Shown in pieces: positions 1-10,461 of a DNA stretch of 64,000 bases (positions are counted from its first letter, which is position 1; each line of letters begins with the position of its first letter). The DNA is taken from positions 50,537,667-50,601,666 of the forward strand of contig OY282610.1 in NCBI GenBank assembly GCA_958298945.1. The letters are read 5' to 3'. The notes below the pieces were generated by a model. That model saw only the letters and a program-made list of their open reading frames with translations. It had not been told where the DNA came from and did no database searches. This DNA is from Atherix ibis. Taxonomy: Eukaryota; Arthropoda; Insecta; Diptera; Athericidae. The position numbers and the translations under genes were made by a program.

Positions 1-762
1 ATTTTAATAAAGAAAACAATTAATTTTATGAATTTTTTCTCAAAATCACCAACAAAAATTTATCCAGAAAGGATATTCTCATTCCAATCGAGAAAATATG
101 TATTGGAGAAGCTTACCCTGAAAGTACGCAATGACACCATAAAAACAATTCTAAAAACCTTAATTTGTATACAAAAAAAAACGAATTTTAAGAAAGAAAA
201 CTATAAATTTTATGAATTTTTTCTCAAAATCACCAACAAAAATTTTTCCAGAAAGGATATTGTCATTCCAATCGAGAAAATATGTATTGGAGAAGCTTTG
301 CCTGAAAGTACGCAATGACACCATAAAAACAATTCTAAAAACCTTAATTTGTATACAAAAAAAAACGAATTTTAGGAAAGAAAACTATAAATTTTATGAA
401 TTTTTTCTCAAAATCACCAACAAAAATTTATCCAGAAAGGATATTCTCATTCCAATCGAGAAAATATGCATTGGAGAAGCTTTGCCTAAAAGTACGCAAT
501 GACACCATAAAAACCGTTCTAAAAACCTTAATTTTTATACAAAAAAAAACGAATTTTAAGAAAGAAAACCATAAATTTTATGAATTTTTTCTCAAAATCA
601 CCAACAAAAATTTATCCAGAAATGATATTCTCATTCCAATCGAGAAAATATGCATTGGAGAAGCTTTGCCTGAAAGTACGCAATGACACCATAAAAACAA
701 TTCTAAAAACCTTAATTTTTATACAAAAAAAATGAATTTTAAGAAAGAAAACCATAAATTTT
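1..762 (+). repeat. Tail of a HOR unit cut by the window edge (E end plus 4 A)
   Basis: Bases 1-27 are the end of an E monomer (AATAAAGAAAACAATTAATTT). Four A monomers follow at 28, 212, 396 and 580. The first has ACCCTGAAAG instead of GCCTGAAAG. The second has TTTTTCCAG and GATATTGTC. The third is the CCGTTCT type and the fourth the AATGATATTC type, so the usual first-to-last sub-type order is visible. Confidence 0.93.
28..211 (+). repeat. A monomer, representative copy (184 bp main satellite monomer)
   Basis: One A monomer in the phase used throughout, beginning at ATGAATTTTTTCTC. Landmarks in order are CACCAACAAAAATTTATCC, GGATATTCTCATTCCAATCG, ATTGGAGAAGC, GTACGCAATGACACC, a poly-A run of 7-11, and AAGAAAGAAAAC near the end. 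Lengths of 183, 184 and 185 bp follow the poly-A run. Sub-types tend to be ordered along a unit. The first monomers read TGTATTGG and TTTGTATAC. Middle ones read TGCATTGG, CCTAAAAG and AAACCGTTCT. Last ones carry TTTTTATAC with GGAAATTCTCATTTCAATC or AATGATATTC. The order suggests an ancestral unit with distinct A positions, later blurred by expansion and loss. Confidence 0.95.
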
Positions 763-933
763 ATGAATTTTTTCTCAAAACCACCAACAAAAATTTATCC
801 AGAAAGAATTTTCTCATTCCAATGAGAATAATATGAATTGGAGAAGCTTTGCCTGAAAGTGCACAATCATACCCCAAACAAACATCTCCAAAAAACCACC
901 ATTTTCATAGAGAAAAACAAATTTTAAGAGAAA
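763..933 (+). repeat. B monomer, representative copy (first of the anchor block)
   Basis: This is the first diverged monomer of the anchor block. It shares the A start but reads CAAAACCACC, AGAAAGAATTTTCTC and CCAATGAGAATAATATGAA, then diverges at GTGCACAATCATACCCC. Its recognisable similarity to A ends near AATTTTAAGAGAAAG, about 13 bases before a full monomer would end, where X begins. Two alleles recur across the window, TGAATTGGAG (mainly units 1-10) and TGAATCGGAG (most later units). B monomers at 8653, 23058 and 46695 start with the A-type CAAAATCACC, which suggests exchange between the last A and B. Confidence 0.88.
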
Positions 934-1091
934 GTGGACTCAGTGTAATAATTGTTGCCTCCTATTTTTTGAGAAAACTGGGTGCCTGGTGTAAAAATTG
1001 GATTTTCGTGAATATTGTCACAAATTTTCGAATTTTTGTGGTTTTTTGCATATCTTTAGGTGGTCAATTTATTTTGCTTTCAGTAAATAAA
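934..1091 (+). repeat. X segment, representative copy (~158 bp, origin unclear)
   Basis: This segment adds 158 bp between B and C: the distance between equivalent AAAAATTTA landmarks is 342 bp here against 184 for a normal monomer. It runs from GTGGACTCAGTG to CAGTAAATAA. It contains GGGTGCCTGGTG, among the most GC-rich stretches of the unit. It is present in every anchor block. By eye it shows only weak alignment to A (for example GAATATTGTC against GATATTCTC), so it may be an old insertion or a fifth, shortened and highly diverged monomer. Boundaries are uncertain by about 15 bases. Confidence 0.7.
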
Positions 1092-1279
1092 AAATTTAAT
1101 TTTAGGCAATTTTTTTTTAATAGTGCTCACAAAAATTTATTCTGAAAGGATATTCCTTTTTCGATCAGGATAATATGGATCTAGAAGGCTATGTTAAAGT
1201 GTATGTAATGAAACCATGAAACAAATTGCCATTTTTATCCAAAAAAGCAAACTTTATTTTTTTTAAAATACAGCGAACT
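1092..1279 (+). repeat. C monomer, representative copy
   Basis: Diverged monomer aligned to A through AAATTT...ATTTTTTTTTAATAGTGCTCAC, AAAAATTTATTCTGAAAGG and GGATATTCC. It carries the box CGATCAGGATAATA, which is also present in D but not in A or E, so C and D look like closer relatives in that stretch. It ends with a T/A-rich tract and CAGCGAACTTTAGG, the counterpart of the A tail CGAATTTTAAG. In phase with A it spans 1105-1279 (175 bp). Confidence 0.85.
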
Positions 1280-1315
1280 TTAGGTATTTTTTTTAAAACG
1301 CCTGGAAAAATTTTT

Positions 1316-1344
1316 CCTGTAAGGACTTTTTTAGTCCGATCAGG
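1316..1344. other. Conserved imperfect hairpin in D monomers (example)
   Basis: The sequence reads CCTG - TAA - GGACT - TTTTT - AGTCC - GAT - CAGG. This is a 5 bp stem (GGACT/AGTCC) with a five-T loop, a symmetrical 3/3 internal loop and an outer 4 bp stem. It is preserved in most D copies. Exceptions include 11033 (GGACATTTTTAGTCC), 52304 (GGACTGTTTTAGTCC) and 59868 (GAACT). No transcript or role can be inferred from this alone. Confidence 0.6.
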
Positions 1345-1368
1345 ATAATAAGAATAATTATTAGTTTC

Positions 1369-1384
1369 ACATATGTATGCGCAT
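1369..1384. other. Two abutting 8-bp palindromes in D monomers (example)
   Basis: ACATATGT and ATGCGCAT lie directly next to each other, each its own reverse complement. The pair recurs at the same place in nearly every D copy. Altered copies are near 6757 (GTGCGCAT), 14323 (ATGCACAT) and 61358 (ATACGCAT). It is a reasonable candidate protein-binding site because of its symmetry, but no known box is matched. Confidence 0.55.
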
Positions 1385-1464
1385 TAATATCATTAAACAA
1401 ATTTTCGAAAAAATTTCCTTTTTCATAGAAAAATAGAAATTTAAAAAAAAATTTAATGGTCTTT

Positions 1465-1647
1465 TGCCAAATTTTTCTCAAAACTCCCACCGAAATTTAT
1501 CGTGACATGTCATTTTCCTTCCAATCATTATATTAAGAGTCATAGAAGGTTTGCCTGAAAGTGTGCAATGACACCACAAAATAAATTCTAAAAACCTTAA
1601 TTTTTATACAAAAAAAACGAATTTTAAGAAAGAAAACCATAAATTTT
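1465..1647 (+). repeat. E monomer with A-type tail (chimeric), first complete unit
   Basis: The E monomer is recognised by AAACTCCCACCG, GTGACATGTCATTTTCC, CATTATATTAAGAGTC and GTGTGCAATGACACCAC. A normal E ends with AATAAAGAAAACAATTAATTT and leads into an A monomer. This copy instead has five A's in CTAAAAACC (usual E has six) and ends AAGAAAGAAAACCATAAATT, the tail of the last A before a B. The next monomer is B at 1648, so the copy is a junction of E with the end of an A run, with all A monomers lost between. Confidence 0.88.
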
Positions 1648-3085
1648 ATGAATTTTTTCTCAAAACCACCAACAAAAATTTATCCAGAAAGAATTTTCTC
1701 CTTCCAATGAGAATAATATGAATTGGAGAAGCTTTGCCTGAAAGTGCACAATCATACCCCAAACAAACATCTCCAAAAAACCACCATTTTCATAGAGAAA
1801 AACAAATTTTAAGAGAAAGTGGACTCAGTGTAATAATTGTTGCCTCCTATTTTTTGAGAAAACTGGGTGCCTGGTGTAAAAATTGGATTTTCGTGAATAT
1901 TGTCACAAATTTTCGAATTTTTGTGGTTTTTTGCATATCTTTAGGTGGTCAATTTATTTTGCTTTCAGTAAATAAAAAATTTAATTTTAGGCAATTTTTT
2001 TTTAATAGTGCTCACAAAAATTTATTCTGAAAGGATATTCTTTTTTCGATCAGGATAATATGGATCAAGAAGGCTATGTTAAAGTGTATGTAATGAAACC
2101 ATGAAACAAATTGCCATTTTTATCCAAAAAAGCAAACTTTATTTTTAAAAAAATACAGCGAACTTTAGGTATTTTTTTTTAAAACGCCTGGAAAAAATTT
2201 TCCTGTAAAGACTTTTTTAGTCCGATCAGGATAATAAGAATAATTATTAGTTTCACATATGTATGCGCATTAACATCATTAAACAAATTTTCGAAAAAAT
2301 TTCCTTTTTCATAGAAAAATAGAAATTTAAAAAAAAATTTAATGATCTTTTGGCAAATTTTTCTCAAAACTCCCACCGAAATTTATCGTGACATGTCATT
2401 TTCCTTCCAATCATTATATTAAGAGTCATAGAAGGTTTGCCTGAAAGTGTGCAATGACACTACAAAATAAATTCTAAAAAACCTTAATTTTTATACAAAA
2501 AAAACGAATTTTAATAAAGAAAACAATTAATTTTATGAATTTTTTCTCAAAATCACCAACAAAAATTTATCCAGAAAGGATATTCTCATTCCAAGCGAGA
2601 AAATATGTACTGGAGAAGCTTTGCCTGAAAGTACGCAATAACACCATAAAAACAATTCTAAAAACCTTAATTTGTATACAAAAAAAAACGAATTTTAAGA
2701 AAGAAAACTATAAATTTTATGAATTTTTTCTCAAAATCACCAACAAAAATTTATCCAGAAAGGATATTCTCATTCCAATCGAGAAAATATGTATTGGAGA
2801 AGCTTTACCTGAAAGTACGCAATGACACCATAAAAACAATTCTAAAAACCTTAATTTGTATACAAAAAAAAACGAATTTTAAGAAAGAAAACTATAAATT
2901 TTATGAATTTTTTCTCAAAATCACCAACAAAAATTTATCCAGAAAGGATATTCTCATTCCAATCGAGAAAGTATGTATTGGAAAAGCTTTGCCTGAAAGT
3001 ACGCAATGACACCATAAAAACAATTCTAAAAACCTTAATTTTTATACAAAAAAAATGAATTTTAAGAAAGAAAACCATAAATTTT
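1648..3085 (+). repeat. HOR unit 2, 3 A monomers
   Basis: A monomers start at 2535, 2719 and 2903. All three are of the TGTATTGG family (the first reads TGTACTGG). The last has acquired the terminal tail (TTTTTATAC, ATGAATTTTAAG). The C monomer reads GGATCAAGAAGG where other units have GGATCTAGAAGG. Confidence 0.93.
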
Positions 3086-4523
3086 ATGAATTTTTTCTCA
3101 AAACCACCAACAAAAATTTATCCAGAAAGAATTTTCTCATTCCAATGAGAATAATATGAATTGGAGAAGCTTTGCCTGAAAGTGCACAATCATACCCCAA
3201 ACAAACATCTCCAAAAAACCACCATTTTCATAGAGAAAAACAAATTTTAAGAGAAAGTGGACTCAGTGTAATAATTGTTGCCTCCTATTTTTTGAGAAAA
3301 CTGGGTGCCTGGTGTAAAAATTGGATTTTCGTGAATATTGTCACAAATTTTCGAATTTTTGTGGTTTTTTGCATATCTTTAGGTGGTCAATTTATTTTGC
3401 TTTCAGTAAATAAAAAATTTAATTTTAGGCAATTTTTTTTTAATAGTGCTCACAAAAATTTATTCTGAAAGGATATTCCTTTTTCGATCAGGATAATATG
3501 GATCTAGAAGGCTATGTTAAAGTGTATGTAATGAAACCATGAAACAAATTGCCATTTTTATCCAAAAAAGCAAACTTTATTTTTAAAAAAATACAGCGAA
3601 CTTTAGGTATTTTTTTTTAAAACGCCTGGAAAAAATTTTCCTGTAAGGACTTTTTTAGTCCGATCAGGATAATAAGAATAATTATTAGTTTCACATATGT
3701 ATGCGCATTAACATCATTAAACAAATTTTCGAAAAAATTTCCTTTTTCATAGAAAAATAGAAATTTAAAAAAAAATTTAATGATCTTTTGGCAAATTTTT
3801 CTGAAAACTCCCACCGAAATTTATCGTGACATGTCATTTTCCTTCCAATCATTATATTAAGAGTCATAGAAGGTTTGCCTGAAAGTGTGCAATGACACCA
3901 CAAAATAAATTCTAAAAAACCTTAATTTTTATACAAAAAAAAACGAATTTTAATAAAGAAAACAATTAATTTTATGAATTTTTTCTCAAAATCACCAACA
4001 AAAATTTATCCAGAAAGGATATTCTCATTCCAATCGAGAAAATATGTATTGGAGAAGCTTTGCCTGAAAGTACGCAATGACACCATAAAAACAATTCTAA
4101 AAACCTTAATTTGTATACAAAAAACAACGAATTTTAAGAAAGAAAACTATAAATTTTATGAATTTTTTCTCCAAATCACTAACAAAAATTTATCCAGAAA
4201 GGATATTCTCATTCCAAGCGAAAAAATATGCATTGGAGAAGCTTTGCCTAAAAGTACGCAATGACACCATAAAAACCGTTCTAAAAACCTTAATTTTTAT
4301 ACAAAAAAAACGAATTTTAAGAAAGAAAACCATAAATTTTATGAATTTTTTCTCAAAATCACCAACAAAAATTTATCCAGAAATGATATTCTCATTCCAA
4401 TCGAGAAAATATGCATTGGAGAAGCTTTGCCTGAAAGTACGCAATGACACCATAAAAACAATTCTAAAAACCTTAATTTTTATACAAAAAAAATGAATTT
4501 TAAGAAAGAAAACCATAAATTTT
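3086..4523 (+). repeat. HOR unit 3, 3 A monomers
   Basis: A monomers start at 3974, 4158 and 4341, in the order TGTATTGG, CCGTTCT type, AATGATATTC type. E reads TTTTTCTGAAAACTCC (other units TTTTTCTCAAAACTCC), a change shared with unit 15 at 22333. Confidence 0.93.
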
Positions 4524-6143
4524 ATGAATTTTTTCTCAAAACCACCAACAAAAATTTATCCAGAAAGAATTTTCTCATTCCAATGAGAATAATATGAATT
4601 GGAGAAGATTTGCCTGAAAGTGCACAATCATACCCCAAACAAACATCTCCAAAAAACCACCATTTTCATAGAGAAAAACAAATTTTAAGAGAAAGTGGAC
4701 TCAGTGTAATAATTGTTGCCTCCTATTTTTTGAGAAAACTGGGTGCCTGGTGTAAAAATTGGATTTTCGTGAATATTGTCACAAATTTTCGAATTTTTGT
4801 GGTTTTTTGCATATCTTTAGGTGGTCAATTTATTTTGCTTTCAGTAAATAAAAAATTTAATTTTAGGCAATTTTTTTTTAATAGTGCTCACAAAAATTTA
4901 TTCTGAAAGGATATTCCTTTTTCGATCAGGATAATATGGATCTAGAAGGCTATGTTAAAGTGTATGTAATGAAACCATGAAACAAATTGCCATTTTTATC
5001 CAAAAAAGCAAACTTTATTTTTAAAAAAATACAGCGAACTTTAGGTATTTTTTTTTAAAACGGCTGGAAAAAATTTTCCTGTAAGGACTTTTTTAGTCCG
5101 ATCAGGATAATAAGAATAATTATTAGTTTCACATATGTATGCGCATTAACATCATTAAACAAATTTTCGAAAAAATTTCCTTTTTCATAGAAAAATAGAA
5201 ATTTAAAAAAAAATTTAATGGTCTTTTGGCAAATTTTTCTCAAAACTCCCACCGAAATTTATCGTGACATGTCATTTTCCTTCCAATCATTATATTAAGA
5301 GTCATAGAAGGTTTGCCTGAAAGTGTGCAATGCCACCACAATATAAATTCTAAAAAACCTTAATTTTTATACAAAAAAAACGAATTTTAATAAAGAAAAC
5401 AATTAATTTTATGAATTTTTTCTCAAAATCACCAACAAAAATTTATCCAGAAAGGATATTCTCATTCCAATCGAGAAAATATGTATTGGAGAAGCTTTGC
5501 CTGAAAGTACGCAATCACACCATAAAAACAATTCTAAAAACCTTAATTTGTATACAAAAAAAAAAGAATTTTAAGAAAGAAAACTATAAATTTTATGAAT
5601 TTTTTCTCAAAATCACCAACAAAAATTTATCCAGAAAGGATATTCTCATTCCAATCGAGAAAATATGTATTGGAGAAGCTTTGCCTGAAAGTACGCAATG
5701 ACACCATAAAAACAATTCTAAAAACCTTAATTTGTATACAAAAAAAACCAAATTTAGGAAAGAAAACTATAAATTTTATGAATTTTTTCTCAAAATCACC
5801 AACAAAAATTTATCCAGAAAGGATATTCACATTCCAATCGAGAAAATATGCATTGGAGAAGCTTTGCCTAAAAGTACGCAATGACACCATAAAAACCGTT
5901 CTAAAAACCTTAATTTTTATACAAAAAAAACGAATTTTAAGAAAGAAAACCATTAATTTTATGAATTTTTTCTCAAAATCACCAACAAAAATTTATCCAA
6001 AAATGATATTCTCATTCCAATCGAGAAAATATGCATTGGAGAAGCTTTGCCTGAAAGTACGCAATGACACCATAAAAACAATTCTAAAAACCTTAATTTT
6101 TATACAAACAAAATGAATTTTAAGAAAGAAAACCATAAATTTT
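4524..6143 (+). repeat. HOR unit 4, 4 A monomers
   Basis: A monomers start at 5411, 5595, 5778 and 5961, again running from TGTATTGG through CCGTTCT to AATGATATTC types. The last three are 183 bp, which keeps one reading frame open for 173 codons by chance. The E monomer has GCCACCACAATAT at 5332. Confidence 0.93.
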
Positions 6144-7397
6144 ATGAATTTTTTCTCAAAACCACCAACAAAAATTTATCCAGAAAGAATTTTCTCATTC
6201 CAATGAGAATAATATGAATTGGAGAAGCTTTGCCTGAAAGTGCACAATCATACCCCAAACAAACATCTCCAAAAAAACCACCATTTTCATAGAGAAAAAC
6301 AAATTTTAAGAGAAAGTGGACTCAGTGTAATAATTGTTGCCTCCTATTTTTTGAGAAAACTGGGTGCCTGGTGTAAAAATTGGATTTTCGTGAATATTGT
6401 CACAAATTTTCGAATTTTTGTGGTTTTTTGCATATCTTTAGGTGGTCAATTTATTTTGCTTTCAGTAAATAAAAAATTTAATTTTAGGCAATTTTTTTTT
6501 AATAGTGCTCACAAAAATTTGTTCTGAAAGGATATTCCTTTTTCGATCAGGATAATATGGATCTAGAAGGCTATGTTAAAGTGTATGTAATGAAACCATG
6601 AAACAAATTGCCATTTTTATCCAAAAAAGCAAACTTTATTTTTAAAAAAATACAGCGAACTTTAGGTATTTTTTTTTAAAACGCCTGAAAAAATTTTCCT
6701 ATAAGGACTTTTTTAGTCCGATCAGGATAATAAGAATAATTATTAGTTTCACATATGTGTGCGCATTAACATCATTAAACAAATTTTCGAAAAAATTTCC
6801 TTTTTCATAGAAAAGTAGAAATTTAAAAAAAAATTTAATGTTTTTTTGGCAAATTTTTCTCAAAACTCCCACCGAAATTTATCGTGACATGTCATTTTCC
6901 TTTCAATCATTATATTAAGAGTCATAGAAGGTTTGCCTGAAAGTGTGCAATGACACCACAAAATAAATTCTAAAAAACCTTAATTTTTATACAAAAAAAA
7001 CGAATTTTAATAAAGAAAACAATTAATTTTATGAATTTTTTCTCAAAATCACCAACAAAAATTTATCCAGAAAGGATATTCTCATTCCAATCGAGAAAAT
7101 ATGTATTGGAGAAGCTTTGCCTGAAAGTACGCAATGACACCATAAAAACAATTCTAAAAACCTTAATTTGTATACAAAAAAAAACGAATTTTAAGAAAGA
7201 AAACCATAAATTTTATGAATTTTTTCTCAAAATCACCAACAAAAATTTATCCAGAAATGATATTCTCATTCCAATCGAGAAAATATGCATTGGAGAAGCT
7301 TTGCCTGAAAGTACGCAATGACACCATAAAAACAATTCTAAAAACCTTAATTTTTATACAAAAAAAATGAATTTTAAGAAAGAAAACCATAAATTTT
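6144..7397 (+). repeat. HOR unit 5, 2 A monomers
   Basis: A monomers start at 7031 and 7215. The B monomer has one extra A in the CCAAAAAAACC run near 6270, which shifts the otherwise recurrent B-X open frame. D has GCCTGAAAAAATT (two bases short) and GTGTGCGCAT at 6757. E-side sequence reads ATGTTTTTTTGG at 6839. Confidence 0.93.
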
Positions 7398-8652
7398 ATG
7401 AATTTTTTCTCAAAACCACCAACAAAAATTTATCCAGAAAGAATTTTCTCATTCCAATGAGAATAATATGAATTGGAGAAGCTTTGCCTGAAAGTGCACA
7501 ATCATACCCCAAACAAACATCTCCAAAAAACCACCATTTTCATAGAGAAAAACAAATTTTAAGAGAAAGTGGACTCAGTGTAATAATTGTTGCCTCCTAT
7601 TTTTTGAGAAAACTGGGTGCCTGGTGTAAAAATTGGATTTTCGTGAATATTGTCACAAATTTTCGAATTTTTGTGGTTTTTTGCATATCTTTAGGAGCTC
7701 AATTTATTTTGCTTTCAGTAAATAAAAAATTTAATTTTAGGCAATTTTTTTTTAATAGTGCTCACAAAAATTTATTCTGAAAGGATATTCCTTTTTCGAT
7801 CAGGATAATATGGATCTAGAAGGCTATGTTAAAGTGTATGTAATGAAACCATGAAACAAATTGCCATTTTTATCCAAAAAAGCAAACTTTATTTTTAAAA
7901 AAATACAGCGAACTTTAGGTATTTTTTTTTAAAACGCCTGGAAAAAATTTTCCTGTAAGGACTTTTTTAGTCCGATCAGGATAATAAGAATAATTATTAG
8001 TTTCACATATGTATGCGCATTAACATCATTAAACAAATTTTCGAAAAAAATTCCTTTTTCATAGAAAAATAGAAATTTAAAAAAAAATTTAATGATCTTT
8101 TGGCAAATTTTTCTCAAAACTCCCACCGAAATTTATCGTGACATGTCATTTTCCTTCCAATCATTATATTAAGAGTCATAGAAGGTTTGCCTGAAAGTGT
8201 GCAATGACACCACAAAATAAATTCTAAAAAACCTTAATTTTTATACAAAAAAAACGAATTTTAATAAAGAAAACAATTAATTTTATGAATTTTTTCTCAA
8301 AATCACCAACAAAAATTTATCCAGAAAGGATATTCTCATTCCAATCGAGAAAATATGTATTGGAGAAGCTTTGCCTGAAAGTACGCAATGACACCATAAA
8401 AACAATTCTAAAAACCTTAATTTGTATACAAAAAAAAACGAATTTTAAGAAAGAAAACTATAAATTTTATGAATTTTTTCTCAAAATCACCAACAAAAAT
8501 TTATCCAGAAAGGATATTCTCATTCCAATCGAGAAAATATGTATTGGAGAAGCATTGCCTGAAAGTACGCAATGACACCATAAAAACAATTCTAAAAACC
8601 TTAATTTGTATACAAAAAAAAACGAATTTTAAGAAAGAAAACTATAAATTTT
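7398..8652 (+). repeat. HOR unit 6, 2 A monomers
   Basis: A monomers start at 8285 and 8469, both TGTATTGG type. No monomer with the terminal tail precedes the next B, so the 3' end of the A run was lost. X reads TTTAGGAGCTCAATT, and D has the AAAAATTCCTTTTTC allele, shared with unit 7. Confidence 0.93.
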
Positions 8653-10461
8653 ATGAATTTTTTCTCAAAATCACCAACAAAAATTTATCCAGAAAGAATT
8701 TTCTCATTCCAATGAGAATAATATGAATTGGAGAAGCTTTGCCTGAAACTGCACAATCATACCCCAAACAAACATCTCCAAAAAACCACCATTTTCATAG
8801 AGAAAAACAAATTTTAAGAGAAAGTGGACTCAGTGTAATAATTGTTGCCTCCTATTTTTTGAGAAAACTGGGTGCCTGGTGTAAAAATTGGATTTTCGTG
8901 AATATTGTCACAAATTTTCGAATTTTTGTGGTTTTTTGCATATCTTTAGGTGCTCAATTTATTTTGCTTTCAGTAAATAAAAAATTTAATTTTAGGCAAT
9001 TTTTTTTTTAATAGTGCTCACAAAAATTTATTCTGAAAGGATATTCCTTTTTCGATCAGGATAATATGGATCTAGAAGGCTATGTTAAAGTGTATGTAAT
9101 GAAACCATGAAACAAATTGCCATTTTTATCCAAAAAAGCAAACTTTATTTTTAAAAAAATACAGCGAACTTTAGGTATTTTTTTTTAAAACGCCTGGAAA
9201 AAATTTTCCTGTAAGGACTTTTTTAGTCCGATCAGGATAATAAGAATAATTATTAGTTTCACATATGTATGCGCATTAACATCATTAAACAAATTTTCGA
9301 AAAAAATTCCTTTTTCATAGAAAAATAGAAATTGAAAAAAAAATTTAATGATCTTTTGGCAAATTTTTCTCAAAACTCCCACCGAAATTTATCGTGACAT
9401 GTCATTTTCCTTCCAATCATTATATTAAGAGTCATAGAAGGTTTGCCTGAAAGTCTGCAATGACACCACAAAATAAATTCTAAAAAACCTTAATTTTTAT
9501 ACAAAAAAAAACGAATTTTAATAAAGAAAACAATTAATTTTATGAATTTTTTCTCAAAATCACCAACAAAAATTTATCCAGAAAGAATATTCTCATTCCA
9601 ATCGAGAAAATCTGTATTGGAGAAGCTTTGCCTGAAAGTACGCAATGACACCATAAAAACAATTCTAAAAACCTTAATTTGTATACAAAAAAAAACGAAT
9701 TTTAAGAAAGAAAACTATAAATTTTATGAATTTTTTCTCAAAATCACCAACAAAAATTTATCCAGAAAGGATATTCTCATTCCAATTGAGAAAATATGTA
9801 TTGGAGAAGCATTGCCTGAAAGTACGCAATGACACCATAAAAACAATTCTAAAAACCTTAATTTGTATACAAAAAAAAACGAATTTTAAGAAAGAAAACT
9901 ATAAATTTTATGAATTTTTTCTCAAAATCACCAACAAAAATTTATCCAGAAAGGATATTCTCATTCCAAGCGAGAAAATATGTATTAGAAAAGCTTTGCC
10001 TGAAAGTACGCAATGACGCCATAAAAACAATTCTAAAAACCTTAATTTGTATACAAAAAAAAACGAATTTTAGGAAAGAAAACTATAAATTTTATGAATT
10101 TTTTCTCAAAATCACCAACAAAAATTTATCCAGAAAGGATATTCTCATTCCAATCGAAAAAATATGCATTGGAAAAGCTTTGCCTAAAAGTACGCAATGA
10201 CACCATAAAAACCGTTCTAAAAACCTTAATTTTTATACAAAAAAAAAACGAATTTTAAGAAAGAAAACCATAAATTTTATGAATTTTTTCTCAAAATCAC
10301 CAACAAAAATTTATCCAGAAATGATATTCTCATTCCAATCGAGAAAATATGCATTGGAGAAGCTTTGCCTGAAAGTACGCAATGACACCATAAAAACAAT
10401 TCTAAAAACCTTAATTTTTATACAAAAAAAATGAATTTTAAGAAAGAAAACCATAAATTTT
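8653..10461 (+). repeat. HOR unit 7, 5 A monomers
   Basis: A monomers start at 9542, 9726, 9910, 10094 and 10279. The opening B begins with A-type CAAAATCACC and reads CCTGAAACTGC at 8742. X has TTTAGGTGCTCAATT, one change away from unit 6, consistent with the two units being neighbours by descent. Confidence 0.93.

Larger units (their letters stand above)
1280..1464 (+). repeat. D monomer, representative copy
   Basis: Diverged monomer of about 185 bp beginning in a T-run followed by AAAACGCCTGG. It contains the dyad described at 1316-1344 and the palindrome pair at 1369-1384, then TTTTCGAAAAAATTTCC and TTCATAGAAAAATAG. Three alleles of the middle recur: AAATTTCC, AAATTCCC and AAAATTCC. They help to classify whole units into haplotypes. 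Confidence 0.85.
763..1647 (+). repeat. HOR unit 1, no A monomers (885 bp)
   Basis: Anchor block directly followed by the next B at 1648. It is the only unit in the window without an A monomer. The D/E part reads TTTTGCCAAATTT, shared with unit 9 (12600) and unit 30 (47397). Confidence 0.94.

Noticed and set aside
849..1145. 98-codon open frame over B and X, repeated in most units on the plus strand, with a hydrophobic middle
   Set aside because: It has no ATG start (begins at TTG) and is copied with the satellite. At least ten copies carry in-frame stops (near 15319, 35170, 38789, 42406, 46905, 48185, 49989, 53412, 57915, 59532), and unit 5 has a frameshift. Conservation is explained by repeat homogenisation.
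1316..1344. Rho-independent terminator in D
   Set aside because: The stem is followed by CAGGATAATAAG, not a T-run; the Ts are in the loop. The setting is a eukaryotic satellite.
1293..1490. 65-codon minus-strand open frame over D and E, rich in Phe, Ile, Leu and Lys, recurring in nearly all units
   Set aside because: It is antisense to the satellite with low-complexity composition from A/T tracts. No promoter or ribosome context is visible. It recurs because D-E recurs.
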